From: SMYC01 sp963578475
GTDB taxonomy: Bacteria; Acidobacteriota; Vicinamibacteria; Marinacidobacterales; SMYC01
Direction of reading: 5' to 3'
Assembly: GCA_963578475.1 (NCBI GenBank)
Contig: CAUZCL010000022.1
Coordinates: 1 to 64,000, forward strand
DNA: 64,000 nt
Program-made: the position numbers and the translations under genes
Notes under the pieces: model-generated
The model's input: only the letters and a program-made list of their open reading frames with translations
The model's database searches: none
Told to the model about the DNA's origin: nothing
Shown: in pieces, positions 8,881-17,731 of the stretch
Position numbering within the stretch: position 1 is the stretch's first letter
Layout of the letters: every line of letters begins with the position of its first letter

Positions 8881-9831
8881 CTATCGCAAGTTCTTGTTGT
8901 ACTCCATGTCCATCCACATGGCGAACAACAGAGCTTGCATGGCGGTGACGATCAAGAACCCGGAAAAGACGACGGCAGGAGCCGCGATGGATCCGACCGT
9001 GAACCGCAGATAGGAGCAGTACAGGCCGAGAGCGATGCCAGACGTCATGAGGAGTAAACCGAAGGAAAAGAAGAAAATCAAAGGGTGAAAGTCACGAATG
9101 ATGTACTTCTCCTTGAGCCGCCAGCCGAAGGATTTGATGAGGAGCCAGGAGATTTTCGGGATCACCTTCGGAATGCGCATTCCAGACTGCTCCCCAATCC
9201 CGTAAACCGGGCGGACCGCCACATCCGTGACGCGTCGGCCATAAATATTGAGGAGCACGAGAAAATGGTTGGGAAATCCGTAACCGGTGTAGAGCTTTTC
9301 GAGGGGAAGACCGGCCAGGGCCTTACCGGAGATCACGGTATAGCCCGACTGGGAGTCGGCCACGTGCCAGTAGCCCGATGCGATCTTCGTCAACAGGGAA
9401 AGAACGGCGTTTCCAAAAAATCGCACCTTGGGGATGATCTTCCAAGCTTCCCCGCTGAAAAGGCGATTGCCCTTGCTGTAGTCCACCTCGCCACGGGCCA
9501 CCGGGCGGAGGAGGTTCGGGAGATCCGCTGGATCCATCTGAGCATCACCCCCCATGACCCCGACCATATCCATTCCGTCCTCGAGCGCCCGGCGGTATCC
9601 GGTTATGATTGCGGCTCCCACTCCCCGATTCTTTGAGTGCTCCAGAAGAACGACACGGCCGTTCATCGAAGTTTCGTATGCACGGACTTTCTCCTTGGTG
9701 GCATCTCGGCTGGCATCGTCGACCACGTAAATCCGATCGACCGCGTCCGGCATCGTCTCGATGACCTGGCTGATGAGTTTTTCCTCGTTGTAAGCAGGAA
9801 CCACGATCCCCACTTTGCGATTTTCAAACAT
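8881..9831 (-). CDS. GT2 family glycosyltransferase with C-terminal membrane anchor
   Basis: A 316-aa DPM1/DPG synthase-like GT2 enzyme that probably loads a sugar from a nucleotide donor onto polyprenyl phosphate or a glycan lipid at the inner face of the membrane. Evidence: VVPAYNEEKLI (about residues 11-20), VVDDASRDAT (about 36-45), the donor/metal region VGVMGGDAQMDP (about 90-101), and two hydrophobic helices at about 238-262 and 272-300. It lies just downstream of the carbamoyltransferase gene on the same strand (58 bases apart), so the two are probably co-transcribed. Such lipid-linked products are donors for GT-C enzymes like the polytopic proteins nearby. Confidence 0.9.
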   Translation of the reverse strand: MFENRKVGIVVPAYNEEKLISQVIETMPDAVDRIYVVDDASRDATKEKVRAYETSMNGRVVLLEHSKNRGVGAAIITGYRRALEDGMDMVGVMGGDAQMDPADLPNLLRPVARGEVDYSKGNRLFSGEAWKIIPKVRFFGNAVLSLLTKIASGYWHVADSQSGYTVISGKALAGLPLEKLYTGYGFPNHFLVLLNIYGRRVTDVAVRPVYGIGEQSGMRIPKVIPKISWLLIKSFGWRLKEKYIIRDFHPLIFFFSFGLLLMTSGIALGLYCSYLRFTVGSIAAPAVVFSGFLIVTAMQALLFAMWMDMEYNKNLR

Positions 9832-9889
9832 GACCTACCCGCCCCTCCCGGGGCTTATTTTGCTTCCGCGCGCGGCTCGTGTTCATGCA

Positions 9890-11665
9890 TCACAGGGTCT
9901 TTTCCAGGACGAAATCTCCCATGATCAAAGCATCCAGACCCGTGCCGTAGAAGGAGCGCAGCGCGTCCCGCGGGGTACAAACGATGGGCTCGCCCTTCAC
10001 GTTGAAAGACGTGTTGAGCACTCCCGGCACCCCCGTGATGCGGCGAAAGCAATCGATGAGCTCCCAGTAGCGAGGGTTGGTTTTTCGGCTCACCGTCTGG
10101 GGTCTTGTGGTGTGATCGATCCAGTGCATGGCGCTCGGAATGCACTCCCGTTTGTTTTCCACGACCTCGAAAGCCATGTTCATGAAGGGCGAGGGAGCGG
10201 GCTTTTTCACGTATTCGGGAAACGACTCCTCCAGAATGGACAGCGCAAAAGGACGCCAGCTCTCGCGAAACTTCACCCGATCGTTCACCAGATCTTTCAT
10301 CTCCGGAACCCGGGGATCGGCCAGAATCGAGCGAGCCCCAAGAGCCCGCGGCCCGCACTCCATCCTTCCTTGGAACCAGCCCACAATCTTGCCCTCCGCA
10401 ATCATCCGCGCTCCTTCCTCGGCCACGCGCTCAGAGAGGCGGTGAGGAACTCGATTCGCCTTCAGAACCACCTCGATCTCCTCGTTGCTGTAATCCGGCC
10501 CCCAGTACAGGTGGTCCATGGTGAAACGGCAGTCGTCCCCTCGCTCCATGGCCGCCACCATGGCCGCCCCGAAAGAGACACCCCCGTCATGGGCAATAGG
10601 CTGGATGAAAATCTCCCGGGCTATTCCTCGCCGGTGAATCTCACCGTTCATTTTGCAATTGAGAGCGACTCCGCCGGCCAGGCAGAGACGATCGGTGCCG
10701 GCGAGGCGGGTGGCCAACGAGGCAAGATGAACGCCCGCCTCCTCGAGACGATTCTGAACGGCGTAAGCTATTTCGCGGTGGCGGTCGTTGAGCGGCTCGT
10801 CCGTCCCGCGCGGCAGGCCTAGCTGGTCGACGAGCACGTCGCTAAAGAACTTTCCATAGCTCCGCTTTCCGTAGAAGAGATAGTCGGCGTTCACCCGGAT
10901 GCCGTCCTCGGTGATCACGAGGATTCGCTGGACGAGCTCCTCTATCTCCAGATTCGGCTTCCCGAACGGAGCCAACCCCATGAGCTTCACCTCGCCCTCG
11001 TTAGGGTTCCATCCCAGAAACTCGGTGAAGGCCGAGTAGAACCAGCCAAGCGAATGGGGAATGTTGATTTCCTTGAGGAGGCTAATCCGCTTCCCCTCGC
11101 CACGGAAGATGGTTGTCGTATTCTCCTCGCCATGCCCGTCGAAAACCAAAATCGCGCTTTCATCGAACCCTGAGCAGTAATGAGCGCTGGCGGCGTGAGC
11201 GAGATGATGCTTGATGAACGAGACGGGCGGGATCCGTCCGTGCTTGAAGCCGGCGTCGCCGAGACCGAGTACGATCTTTTCCATGAGGGCCTTGGGCTGA
11301 AAGCTCACCAGGCTCCTGATTCCGCTGAGCACGGCCGAGCCGAGCTGCGGCCTTCCCGGAGAAGCATGAGGAGCGCGGGTGTGTCGCCGTACCTTATGCT
11401 TCAAGAAAGACTTGGCCAGGAAAAGGGGAAAGCGCCACCGATAGGCATTGGCATCCCAGCCAAAGGCAATACAGTCGATATCGTCGAGCCCGAGCTTAGC
11501 GCGCTTCAGACAGTAGCGAATGGAATGGCTCGGAAAATAGCCGACCGCCTGCTTGACCCGAACGAAACGCTCCTCCTCCACGAAAGCGATGAGCTCGCCG
11601 TCCTTGAGCAAACAGGCCGAAGGGTGTCCCCCCACGTCGACGGCAATGATCCCGAGGATGTTCAT
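9890..11665 (-). CDS. Carbamoyltransferase, NodU/CmcH family
   Basis: Transfers a carbamoyl group from carbamoyl phosphate, via carbamoyl-adenylate, to a hydroxyl of a sugar or other small molecule. The 591-aa protein has both family domains. The N-terminal Kae1-like domain has MNILGIIAVDVGGHPSACLL, the metal site HHLAHAASAHYCSGF (about 160-174) and VFDGHGEENTT. The C-terminal domain begins at about residue 400 with GWFQGRMECGPRALGARSIL. All signature motifs look intact. It is divergent from the polysaccharide deacetylase (133 bases between starts) and upstream of the GT2 gene. The neighbourhood suggests carbamoylation of a surface-glycan sugar, as NodU does on Nod factors. Confidence 0.94.
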   Translation of the reverse strand: MNILGIIAVDVGGHPSACLLKDGELIAFVEEERFVRVKQAVGYFPSHSIRYCLKRAKLGLDDIDCIAFGWDANAYRWRFPLFLAKSFLKHKVRRHTRAPHASPGRPQLGSAVLSGIRSLVSFQPKALMEKIVLGLGDAGFKHGRIPPVSFIKHHLAHAASAHYCSGFDESAILVFDGHGEENTTTIFRGEGKRISLLKEINIPHSLGWFYSAFTEFLGWNPNEGEVKLMGLAPFGKPNLEIEELVQRILVITEDGIRVNADYLFYGKRSYGKFFSDVLVDQLGLPRGTDEPLNDRHREIAYAVQNRLEEAGVHLASLATRLAGTDRLCLAGGVALNCKMNGEIHRRGIAREIFIQPIAHDGGVSFGAAMVAAMERGDDCRFTMDHLYWGPDYSNEEIEVVLKANRVPHRLSERVAEEGARMIAEGKIVGWFQGRMECGPRALGARSILADPRVPEMKDLVNDRVKFRESWRPFALSILEESFPEYVKKPAPSPFMNMAFEVVENKRECIPSAMHWIDHTTRPQTVSRKTNPRYWELIDCFRRITGVPGVLNTSFNVKGEPIVCTPRDALRSFYGTGLDALIMGDFVLEKTL

Positions 11666-11799
11666 GAGCGGTGGGATTATACACGTCTCGCTCGGGACGT
11701 CTCGATAATCTCGATGGGGTGCCTCGCACCTTCGGTCTCGAGGTGATAAGGTGTCGGGCCGTGAAAACTAAGAGAGCCACTCAAAGCTGAGGCTCACTC

Positions 11800-12726
11800 A
11801 TGGCCAACGAAATCTTGATGTCCGTCGACGTGGACGAATGGTACCAGTGTCGCTGGGCAACGGGCTCCGACTTCGCCCTTTGGCCTGACACGCAAACGTT
11901 TTTTCGGGAATACTACGGCAGCAACAAGCCCTCGGGAGAGATACTCCCCTTTGTGGAGAGGATATTGGAGCTTTTCGCCGAGAACGAGATCCGGGCTACT
12001 TTCTTCTTCACCGGGGAGATCGCCTCCTTTTACCCCGACTTGGTGAAGAGCGTCGCCGCCGAAGGCCATGAGATCGCCTCACACAACCTGGTTCACAAAG
12101 ACTACCACCAGGTGCCTCTCTACGAGTTCACCGAGCATTTGAAAAAAGCGAACGGCGTGCTAGGAGACCTGAGTGGGCAAGCCATTTTGGGCTATCGCGC
12201 TCCGAACTCCGCCGTCCACCCAGACATGATTCGCTGCTTGCTCGATCTGGGCCTGCGCTACGACTCCTCCGTCACGCCCACTCGGCCCTTCATGGGCAAG
12301 TTCGGCGAATTTACGAAGGCTTCTGTGAATCCCTACCCCCTAGCGGAAGATAGCTTCGCCGAGCGGGGGAGCTCGGGCTTATGGGAGTTTCCCCTGCCGG
12401 TTTTCCCCTGGGGAAAGCTGCCGGCCGGCTCCGGCATCATGACCCGGATCGCCGGATACCGATACACGGTCACCGCCCTGGACCGAGCCCTCGAAACCGG
12501 CGATACGGTCTACTACTTCCATCCCTACGAAATCGGCCCCAGGCCCCAGCTCGACGGGATCGATCTCCGCACAAGGATCTTCCTGCGCAATCTGGGCGAG
12601 AGTTATTTCCGGAGCTTGAAACGGCTCATCGAGCGCTACCGCGGCCGTTTCGTCTGCGGATGCGACCTGCTACGCCGCCTTCAAGCTCCCGCCGGGAGCC
12701 CGGCGGAAGCCTCCGGTTCTCAATAG
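11800..12726 (+). CDS. Polysaccharide deacetylase (NodB domain)
   Basis: A 308-aa carbohydrate esterase family 4 protein. The catalytic/metal Asp pair is in SVDVDEWYQ (residues 8-16) and the H-x4-H metal site is in ASHNLVHKDYH (about residues 92-102). RAPNSAV and the C-terminal YYFHPYEIGPRPQ resemble deacetylases of exopolysaccharide/PEP-CTERM loci. It is expected to remove N-acetyl groups from an aminosugar of a surface polysaccharide. No signal peptide is seen, so it may act in the cytoplasm on lipid-linked intermediates. It is divergent from the carbamoyltransferase. Confidence 0.92.
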   Translation: MANEILMSVDVDEWYQCRWATGSDFALWPDTQTFFREYYGSNKPSGEILPFVERILELFAENEIRATFFFTGEIASFYPDLVKSVAAEGHEIASHNLVHKDYHQVPLYEFTEHLKKANGVLGDLSGQAILGYRAPNSAVHPDMIRCLLDLGLRYDSSVTPTRPFMGKFGEFTKASVNPYPLAEDSFAERGSSGLWEFPLPVFPWGKLPAGSGIMTRIAGYRYTVTALDRALETGDTVYYFHPYEIGPRPQLDGIDLRTRIFLRNLGESYFRSLKRLIERYRGRFVCGCDLLRRLQAPAGSPAEASGSQ

Positions 12727-12879
12727 ACCTCGGAAGTCTGAGCCAGCCGTTATTGAGTTTCGCTGAACTCGTAGACGCTCAACCTGTAGTCCGCAAAAAA
12801 GAAACGCGGTGGCTGGGCACTGGTGAGGAGGTCGCCGATTGCTTCGCGCTGACGCTAACGAAATTGATCTCAACGCATG

Positions 12880-13205
12880 TTCTCGAAACTGCTGCAAGGT
12901 CCACTCCGCGGTCGGGCGCGTCGTCACGTTCACGTGAACAATCTTGCGTGTACCGACTTCCATCACGACGAGGACGTAGAGGAATTGGAATCGCGCCGTG
13001 ACAACGGTCAAGAAGTCGGCGGCGATGATCGCCTTCGCGTGATTGCGAACGAATGCCGCCCAGCGCTGAGACGAATGGTGCAGCGCCGTGGCCACCGTGA
13101 TCTCGATTCGGCATGTACTTTCTCGCCGTGCATGGTGAGACTCGGAGCCCGAGTTTGACGAGGAGCTCATGCGCGATCCTCTCTTCGCCCCAGCTGACGT
13201 TCGCG
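12880..13205 (-). pseudogene. Integrase-core transposase fragment (rve type)
   Basis: On the minus strand, WGEERIAHELLVKLGLRVSP (13195-13130), then after a frameshift RWAAFVRNHAKAIIAADF and YVLVVMEVGTRKIVHVNVT, closely match the N-terminal half of a widespread DDE integrase-core transposase. The sequence stops at TAEWTLQQFREH, before the later catalytic residues. No terminal inverted repeats were found. It begins directly after the stop of the 726-aa membrane protein gene, so it is a decayed insertion-sequence remnant between two cell-surface genes. Confidence 0.75.
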
Positions 13206-13210
13206 GCTTC

Positions 13211-15391
13211 TCAGGGCTCGCAAGAGCGGTAGACGTGGACCTCGGAGACGGACCAGTCCGGCAGGGTAAGGTCCTTCACGGGATTACGGAGAAGCAGGCG
13301 AAGCCACCGGACACGCGTAGGGGGGAAGCGGAGCGTGAGCGCTGCCCGCGAGGGGTCGTTGATCAGCTCGGAGATCAGCTCGAGCTTCGTCGAGAGATCC
13401 TGTCTGAAGCGGATACGTCTTCCCGGTCCGGTTTCGTCGCGCCCTCGCAGAACGAGATAGCGCGGGAACTCGTCGTAAGGGTAGGAGAAGGGAAGACGGA
13501 TGGCAGAAACGATCTCCTCGCGTCCGAGGTCGACTCGCAGGTAGTCTTCTCTAGCGGGAGCGCGCTTTCGCCACTTGGTCCTCGGGTCGCCGTCGATGGC
13601 CTTGGCGGGGTCGTTATCGCCCGAGCCCTCGATGCTCCATCCCTGCCTTTCGATCTCGTCTCGTGGAGTGCAGGCTGGGTCGAAACCTCTCTCTTCCCCC
13701 GCCTCGAGGCGAAAAACGACCTCTCCGCCGAACCCCAGCCGCTCGTAGTCTTCCCTGTCTTCCGTGGGGAAGCGCCTCAAGAGCCGGAGCCTCCTCGGGA
13801 GCGCGCGAAGCTGGGCGAGTTTCGCGGCCCTCTCCTCGGGTGGCCACAGTCGCGGGTGGACGACGAGGGTCTTCACGCCGAGCGACTGGAGCAGGGCAAT
13901 CGAGTCCGCATTGGGAAAGAAGCGGCCGAGCTGCCAGGCCAGGTACTCGGAGACGGGCGGGTAAAAGGATGTGCGTCCGAACAGAATCGGTTTCCAGTGA
14001 AAGGTGGAGTAGAACATGTAAAGCGCGTAGTAGCGGAGCCGAACTCTAGGATAGAGGGGAAGCTCCACCACCGGACCGTCTCCCTCGAGCGTCGCCAGAT
14101 ACGTGTATACGGGTGGAATTTCGTTCCCGGTGGGAATGCGAACCGGGGCGGGGAGGCTCCTGTAATGCTCCAGGGGTAGGAGCACGAGCAGGGCGACCGT
14201 GGCGCGACTCGTCGTCTTACCGAGGCGGTCGAGGCGGTCGAGGAGCCGCTTGGCACCGTAGCCGCCTAGAACGGCGGTCCCGAAGGAAACCAGCACCGCG
14301 ATGCGCTCCGGCGAGCGGAGCCCGCGGAACAGCGGAACGTGATCGTAGAGGAACCAGTAGGGCCCCTCTCCCAGCGCGTTTCCCGCGACGACGACGATCG
14401 GCCCCAGGGAGAGCACCATCCCGATGAAGGCCGTCGCCGCCGAGAGCAGGACCATGCCCCGCCGCACCCTGTCTTCCTTCGCTAAGAGGCCGTAAGCGAG
14501 GCCGGTCAGAATCAAGGCCAAGGACACGAAGCCGAGGAAGTGGGAGACGGCGTCCCGGCCAGCAAACGGTAACCATCCCCAAAGAAGGTGCGTCCTCTCC
14601 GGCGCAAGGTACTCGATGAGATCCAGCCCCAGGCCCAGTCGGCGCTCGTACCCGTAGCTTCCAAATCGGCCGAGATATGGGAGAGCAAACAGGGTAGTCA
14701 GGGCCGCCGCCACCAGCAGGGGCACGGCCAATCGAAACAGGGTGTCTCGGTCCGGCCTCCTCTTGAGCACGATGAAGCTCCCCGGTATCCACCAGAGCAG
14801 GGCGAGGGAAACGTAGATCAGGTAATACGTGCAGGACAGGTTCTGCAACAGGATGAAGAGCCCGAAGAGGCAGGCGTTCGTCCAGTCGCCGCGTTTGAGG
14901 AAGCGATGGAGGTAGAGCGCCGCCAGGGGCCACCAGGCGAAGGAGAGAAGCTGCAGGCGAGGAAGGTGAGAGAGGGCGTTGCTGTTGAAGGCAAAGAGGA
15001 GGCCCGCAATGAACGCGGCATCGTCCCGTCCCAGGATCTCGCGGGCGAACAGGAAGAGGGCTAGAGCCGAGAGGGCATACATGAGAAGGACGGTCAGGTT
15101 CTGCGCGAGGAGAGCGTTCCCGGTAAGGAGGTAGACCGGAGCAGCCAGGATCGCCAGGACGATCGTGTGCTCGGAAAAGGAAAGGGACCGAGGATAAGGG
15201 TAGAAGGTATTTGAGTCGAAGAGGTGAAGGGGATCGCGAATGAGCTGGTGCGCATCCCAGGCGAGGATCCAGGAGATATGCAGGGGATCGCCCTCGTTGG
15301 CGGCGAGCCGGTGGGGGGCCAGGGAAACGGGCGCGGTGAGAAGCACGGTGATGAGGGCGTATAGAAAGAAGACAAGGAGGGTGCGCTTCAT
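13211..15391 (-). CDS. Polytopic membrane protein with C-terminal F5/8-type (discoidin-like) domain
   Basis: A 726-aa protein. An N-terminal signal-anchor (RTLLVFFLYALITVLLTAPVS) is followed by about 10 hydrophobic segments to about residue 400. The first loop has the acidic DPLHISWILAWDAHQ and the YPYPRSLSF block seen in YfhO/GT-C-like proteins. The extracytoplasmic C-terminus (about 560-726) contains AIDGDPRTKWRKR, YLRVDLGREEIVSAIRLPF and a final VSEVHVY strand, the hallmarks of a discoidin/F5-8-type-C carbohydrate-binding beta-sandwich. A membrane glycosyltransferase with a glycan-binding tail is the best guess. It is followed directly by a transposase remnant. Confidence 0.72.
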   Translation of the reverse strand: MKRTLLVFFLYALITVLLTAPVSLAPHRLAANEGDPLHISWILAWDAHQLIRDPLHLFDSNTFYPYPRSLSFSEHTIVLAILAAPVYLLTGNALLAQNLTVLLMYALSALALFLFAREILGRDDAAFIAGLLFAFNSNALSHLPRLQLLSFAWWPLAALYLHRFLKRGDWTNACLFGLFILLQNLSCTYYLIYVSLALLWWIPGSFIVLKRRPDRDTLFRLAVPLLVAAALTTLFALPYLGRFGSYGYERRLGLGLDLIEYLAPERTHLLWGWLPFAGRDAVSHFLGFVSLALILTGLAYGLLAKEDRVRRGMVLLSAATAFIGMVLSLGPIVVVAGNALGEGPYWFLYDHVPLFRGLRSPERIAVLVSFGTAVLGGYGAKRLLDRLDRLGKTTSRATVALLVLLPLEHYRSLPAPVRIPTGNEIPPVYTYLATLEGDGPVVELPLYPRVRLRYYALYMFYSTFHWKPILFGRTSFYPPVSEYLAWQLGRFFPNADSIALLQSLGVKTLVVHPRLWPPEERAAKLAQLRALPRRLRLLRRFPTEDREDYERLGFGGEVVFRLEAGEERGFDPACTPRDEIERQGWSIEGSGDNDPAKAIDGDPRTKWRKRAPAREDYLRVDLGREEIVSAIRLPFSYPYDEFPRYLVLRGRDETGPGRRIRFRQDLSTKLELISELINDPSRAALTLRFPPTRVRWLRLLLRNPVKDLTLPDWSVSEVHVYRSCEP

Positions 15392-15659
15392 TTGAAGGAT
15401 AGGAAATTAAGGATAGGAAATTTCATAGCTCATCGTGAAGCGTTTTGCTCCAGATTCCTCGGCTTGCATGCGTCTCAGCGAGGTTAGTGAAGCTCGCTGA
15501 GGATATCAGGTCGCAGGGAACTGTGAAACGAGCTTAGAGTGCCTCTTGGTGGGGAGATCGGAGTATGAGCAGGTAAAATTCGTGCCGCGGTTGTCGAGGA
15601 GAGAATCAGGGCACGAGATAAGGAGGAGCGCGCGAGTCCGTGGTTCGGGCACATCAGTG

Positions 15660-15747
15660 TGGTCTCGACAATCGATGGACTATTTGCAGGTGAATACCTT
15701 CCCACATCCAAGAACGCGCCGGTCCGGGATTTTCTGGCTAAGAAGTA
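15660..15747 (+). pseudogene. Truncated duplicate of the fkbH-like 3' end
   Basis: Bases 15689-15741 match 21892-21944 of the intact FkbH-like gene with only two mismatches in 53, and translate as GEYLPTSKNAPVRDFLA before a stop. Similarity stops sharply on both sides. The near-identity implies a recent duplication or exchange rather than an old paralogue. Confidence 0.8.
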
Positions 15748-15921
15748 GGAGAAGAGCAGATTTGCTAGAGGTCCCCTTCCGGAAAACAGGGCACGGGGCA
15801 CGAAGTTCTCGTTCCATTCGGGAGGGCCAGGAATGCTTTCCAACAACACCAGCTCATGGTTGCTCTGGTAGTGGGAAATAACCGTCCGCACATAGGGGCC
15901 TGCGACATAGAGGTGGGGCAA
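15745..15921 (-). pseudogene. Possible coding remnant of unknown function
   Basis: A minus-strand frame reading LPHLYVAGPYVRTVISHYQ and later PPEWNENFVPRALFSGRGP has the amino-acid make-up of a real protein for about 60 residues. It then runs into the antisense of the fkbH fragment. There is no good start codon, and I do not recognise the family. It may be the N-terminal piece of a gene cut by the recombination event. Confidence 0.3.
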
Positions 15922-15953
15922 ATCAAGCGATTCGCGACTCCCAGTAGATCACA

Positions 15954-15981
15954 ATGCCGATCGACTTGCGCCGATCGGCAT
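15954..15981. repeat. Perfect inverted repeat, 10-bp arms
   Basis: ATGCCGATCG and CGATCGGCAT flank an 8-nt loop. There is no T-tract on either side, so it is not an obvious terminator. It could be a protein-binding palindrome or an insertion-sequence end. It sits in the gene-poor scar. Confidence 0.5.
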
Positions 15982-16427
15982 GTTGACACTTAGGGGGCGC
16001 AGAACAATAAGCTGGGCAAATCCTCCGCGGTCGGATAGCGTACTTTGCCATCTTCGCGGCTGCAATCGGATCGCACTCTTCTTTATGTCCAATTAATTCT
16101 TCAGCAGCCCCGTAGTCGAGAACACCAAAGCGTTTATGGCGTAGCTCTAGTCCTCAAATCGTCCGGAGGGGGTGAAGCAAGGCAATAAAATAATAGCCTC
16201 GACCACACCACCGAGCGCCCTGGCGCCGGCGCCCAGCTCATCGTTTCGCTTTTGACGGCCCATAACCTGTCGGCGAGCTTTACAACGAACTCGTGTTCAT
16301 CCCTAGCTAGATTTAGAAGAGAACCCGGGGACGCGCAGGTTCGTAAGCCGCAGGTGTTGGCGGCTCAACCGAGCCCGCTCTCAAAAATCGCTACCGGTGC
16401 GTCAGTCAACAAGTGGAGAATCGGAGC

Positions 16428-17573
16428 TCATTCTCGCTCCGCGATGTCCGTCAAGGCCATGATATATGCTCCAACTTCATAGGCACCTTTGAACAGGCTG
16501 TCGCGGTCGCCGATCCTACCCGTCCTCCCTACCACAACTCTAAGCGGCACTCCTATTCCCGTTTCCTCCACCAAGTCCGTTCCCCGGCGATTAGTCTTGA
16601 AGATCCAGTTGAGTGCGGAGATCACCTCCTCACTGTAATCGTGACGTCCTCCCGCCCGACGATATTGTTCGGCGGCATACACGAAGAAACATTGGTGGCA
16701 CTCGTAATACCGTTCCTTCCTTGGGTTAGCGTTCACCCACCACGGGATGTATACATTGCGGGTGGGGTACGTCCAGACATACGGATGCCAGTAGAATCCC
16801 GCGTCCCAAGTCTTTCGCTCACGGATCACGAAGTCGAGTGTGCGCTCCACGTGCCCAAGCAAAACATGCTTTTCCTCGCTCTCCGAAAAAATGGAGATAG
16901 CCCTAGTTAATCCCCAGAGGGGATACATCATGCGCTGATGGTATACGTACCGCTTGTCGCCGGTCTGAAATACCCCCTCAGGCGACTGCATGCCACAAAG
17001 ATACCGCGTGCAGCGTGCAAGCTCTTCACGCAGCTCTCGGGCATCTCTCCCCGCCAAGAGCTCATATACCAAGGTGTAGGCGAAGAGCAGCAATAACCCC
17101 TGGTTGTCCCGCAACGCGCTTAACGGCCATCGTTCGCGGCAGTGGCGGAAAAGCGCAACGGTAGCGGCCACAAGCGATCCCTTTTTCACTCCCGGCGTAC
17201 CGTCCGGCAACGATAGAGCGCCTAACGCCAAAGCCGCCAAGACGATCGCGTGGTTGAAGGCGGAACGGTCACCCCGGACCCCCTGCTCGGGGCTAATCTT
17301 GTGCGTAAGGAAGTCAAGATATGCGGCCATCTGGGAGTCGTAGTCGGGCGATCCCAGTGTGCTCTTCCTCCAGTACAACGCTCCCATCAAGCCCATGGGA
17401 CCGTACCGATACTCGAGTGTTTCGTCACTCGTCCAACGGAACACACCATCTTCTATCGACAGGTCGAGTTGCTTGAGAATCCGGCTCTCCGAATCGAGCC
17501 AGAAGCCCTTTTCAGACGAATCTCGAAAAAGCGCGTCGAGCCCGCGTGCAAGATAGTCCCCATACATCGACAC
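16428..17573 (-). CDS. Hypothetical protein, probable alpha/alpha-toroid fold
   Basis: An approximately 381-aa protein that I cannot assign to a named family. It is helix-rich, with repeated helix pairs and aromatic-rich loops (YRYGPMGLMGALYWR, WHPYVWTYPTRNVYIPWW, YYECHQCFFVYAAEQYRR). That pattern resembles (alpha/alpha)6-barrel glycan-active enzymes such as lyases, epimerases and unsaturated glycosidases. No signal peptide is seen. GTG at 17573, with AAAGGAG five bases upstream, is preferred, and ATG at 17567 is the alternative. A longer frame reaches 17645 but lacks a ribosome-binding site. It is divergent from the AAC(3)-family gene, so a role in the same surface-glycan pathway is an inference from context. 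Confidence 0.6.
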   Translation of the reverse strand: MSMYGDYLARGLDALFRDSSEKGFWLDSESRILKQLDLSIEDGVFRWTSDETLEYRYGPMGLMGALYWRKSTLGSPDYDSQMAAYLDFLTHKISPEQGVRGDRSAFNHAIVLAALALGALSLPDGTPGVKKGSLVAATVALFRHCRERWPLSALRDNQGLLLLFAYTLVYELLAGRDARELREELARCTRYLCGMQSPEGVFQTGDKRYVYHQRMMYPLWGLTRAISIFSESEEKHVLLGHVERTLDFVIRERKTWDAGFYWHPYVWTYPTRNVYIPWWVNANPRKERYYECHQCFFVYAAEQYRRAGGRHDYSEEVISALNWIFKTNRRGTDLVEETGIGVPLRVVVGRTGRIGDRDSLFKGAYEVGAYIMALTDIAERE

Positions 17574-17731
17574 ACTCGCTCCTTTCTCTGGACCACCGAA
17601 AGGAAGGTCGGTCCGAGGAGTACGAGGCAGCCCAAATCCCCACACAGACTACATACTTCCGACTCGACCCGCAAAACCATACGAGTTGACCCATCACCTC
17701 CATCACCCGCGTCGTTTCAGCGGGTCAAAAT

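Larger units (their letters stand above)
15392..16427. other. Gene-poor, recombined stretch
   Basis: About 1 kb without an intact gene. It contains a truncated copy of the fkbH 3' end (15660-15747), a possible minus-strand coding remnant (15745-15921) and a 10-bp-stem inverted repeat (15954-15981). From 15990 to 16427 I see only short, stop-rich frames. Composition is less GC-rich than in the glycan genes before it. It looks like a recombination scar at the edge of the incoming acyl-sugar cluster. Confidence 0.6.

Noticed and set aside
9815..10822. Plus-strand frame of 335 codons over the carbamoyltransferase
   Set aside because: The opposite strand encodes clear NodU/CmcH motifs throughout, and this frame has no recognisable protein features.
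13169..14179. Plus-strand frame of 336 codons under the 726-aa membrane protein
   Set aside because: It is antisense to a well-supported gene and its composition is an artefact of GC-rich codons.
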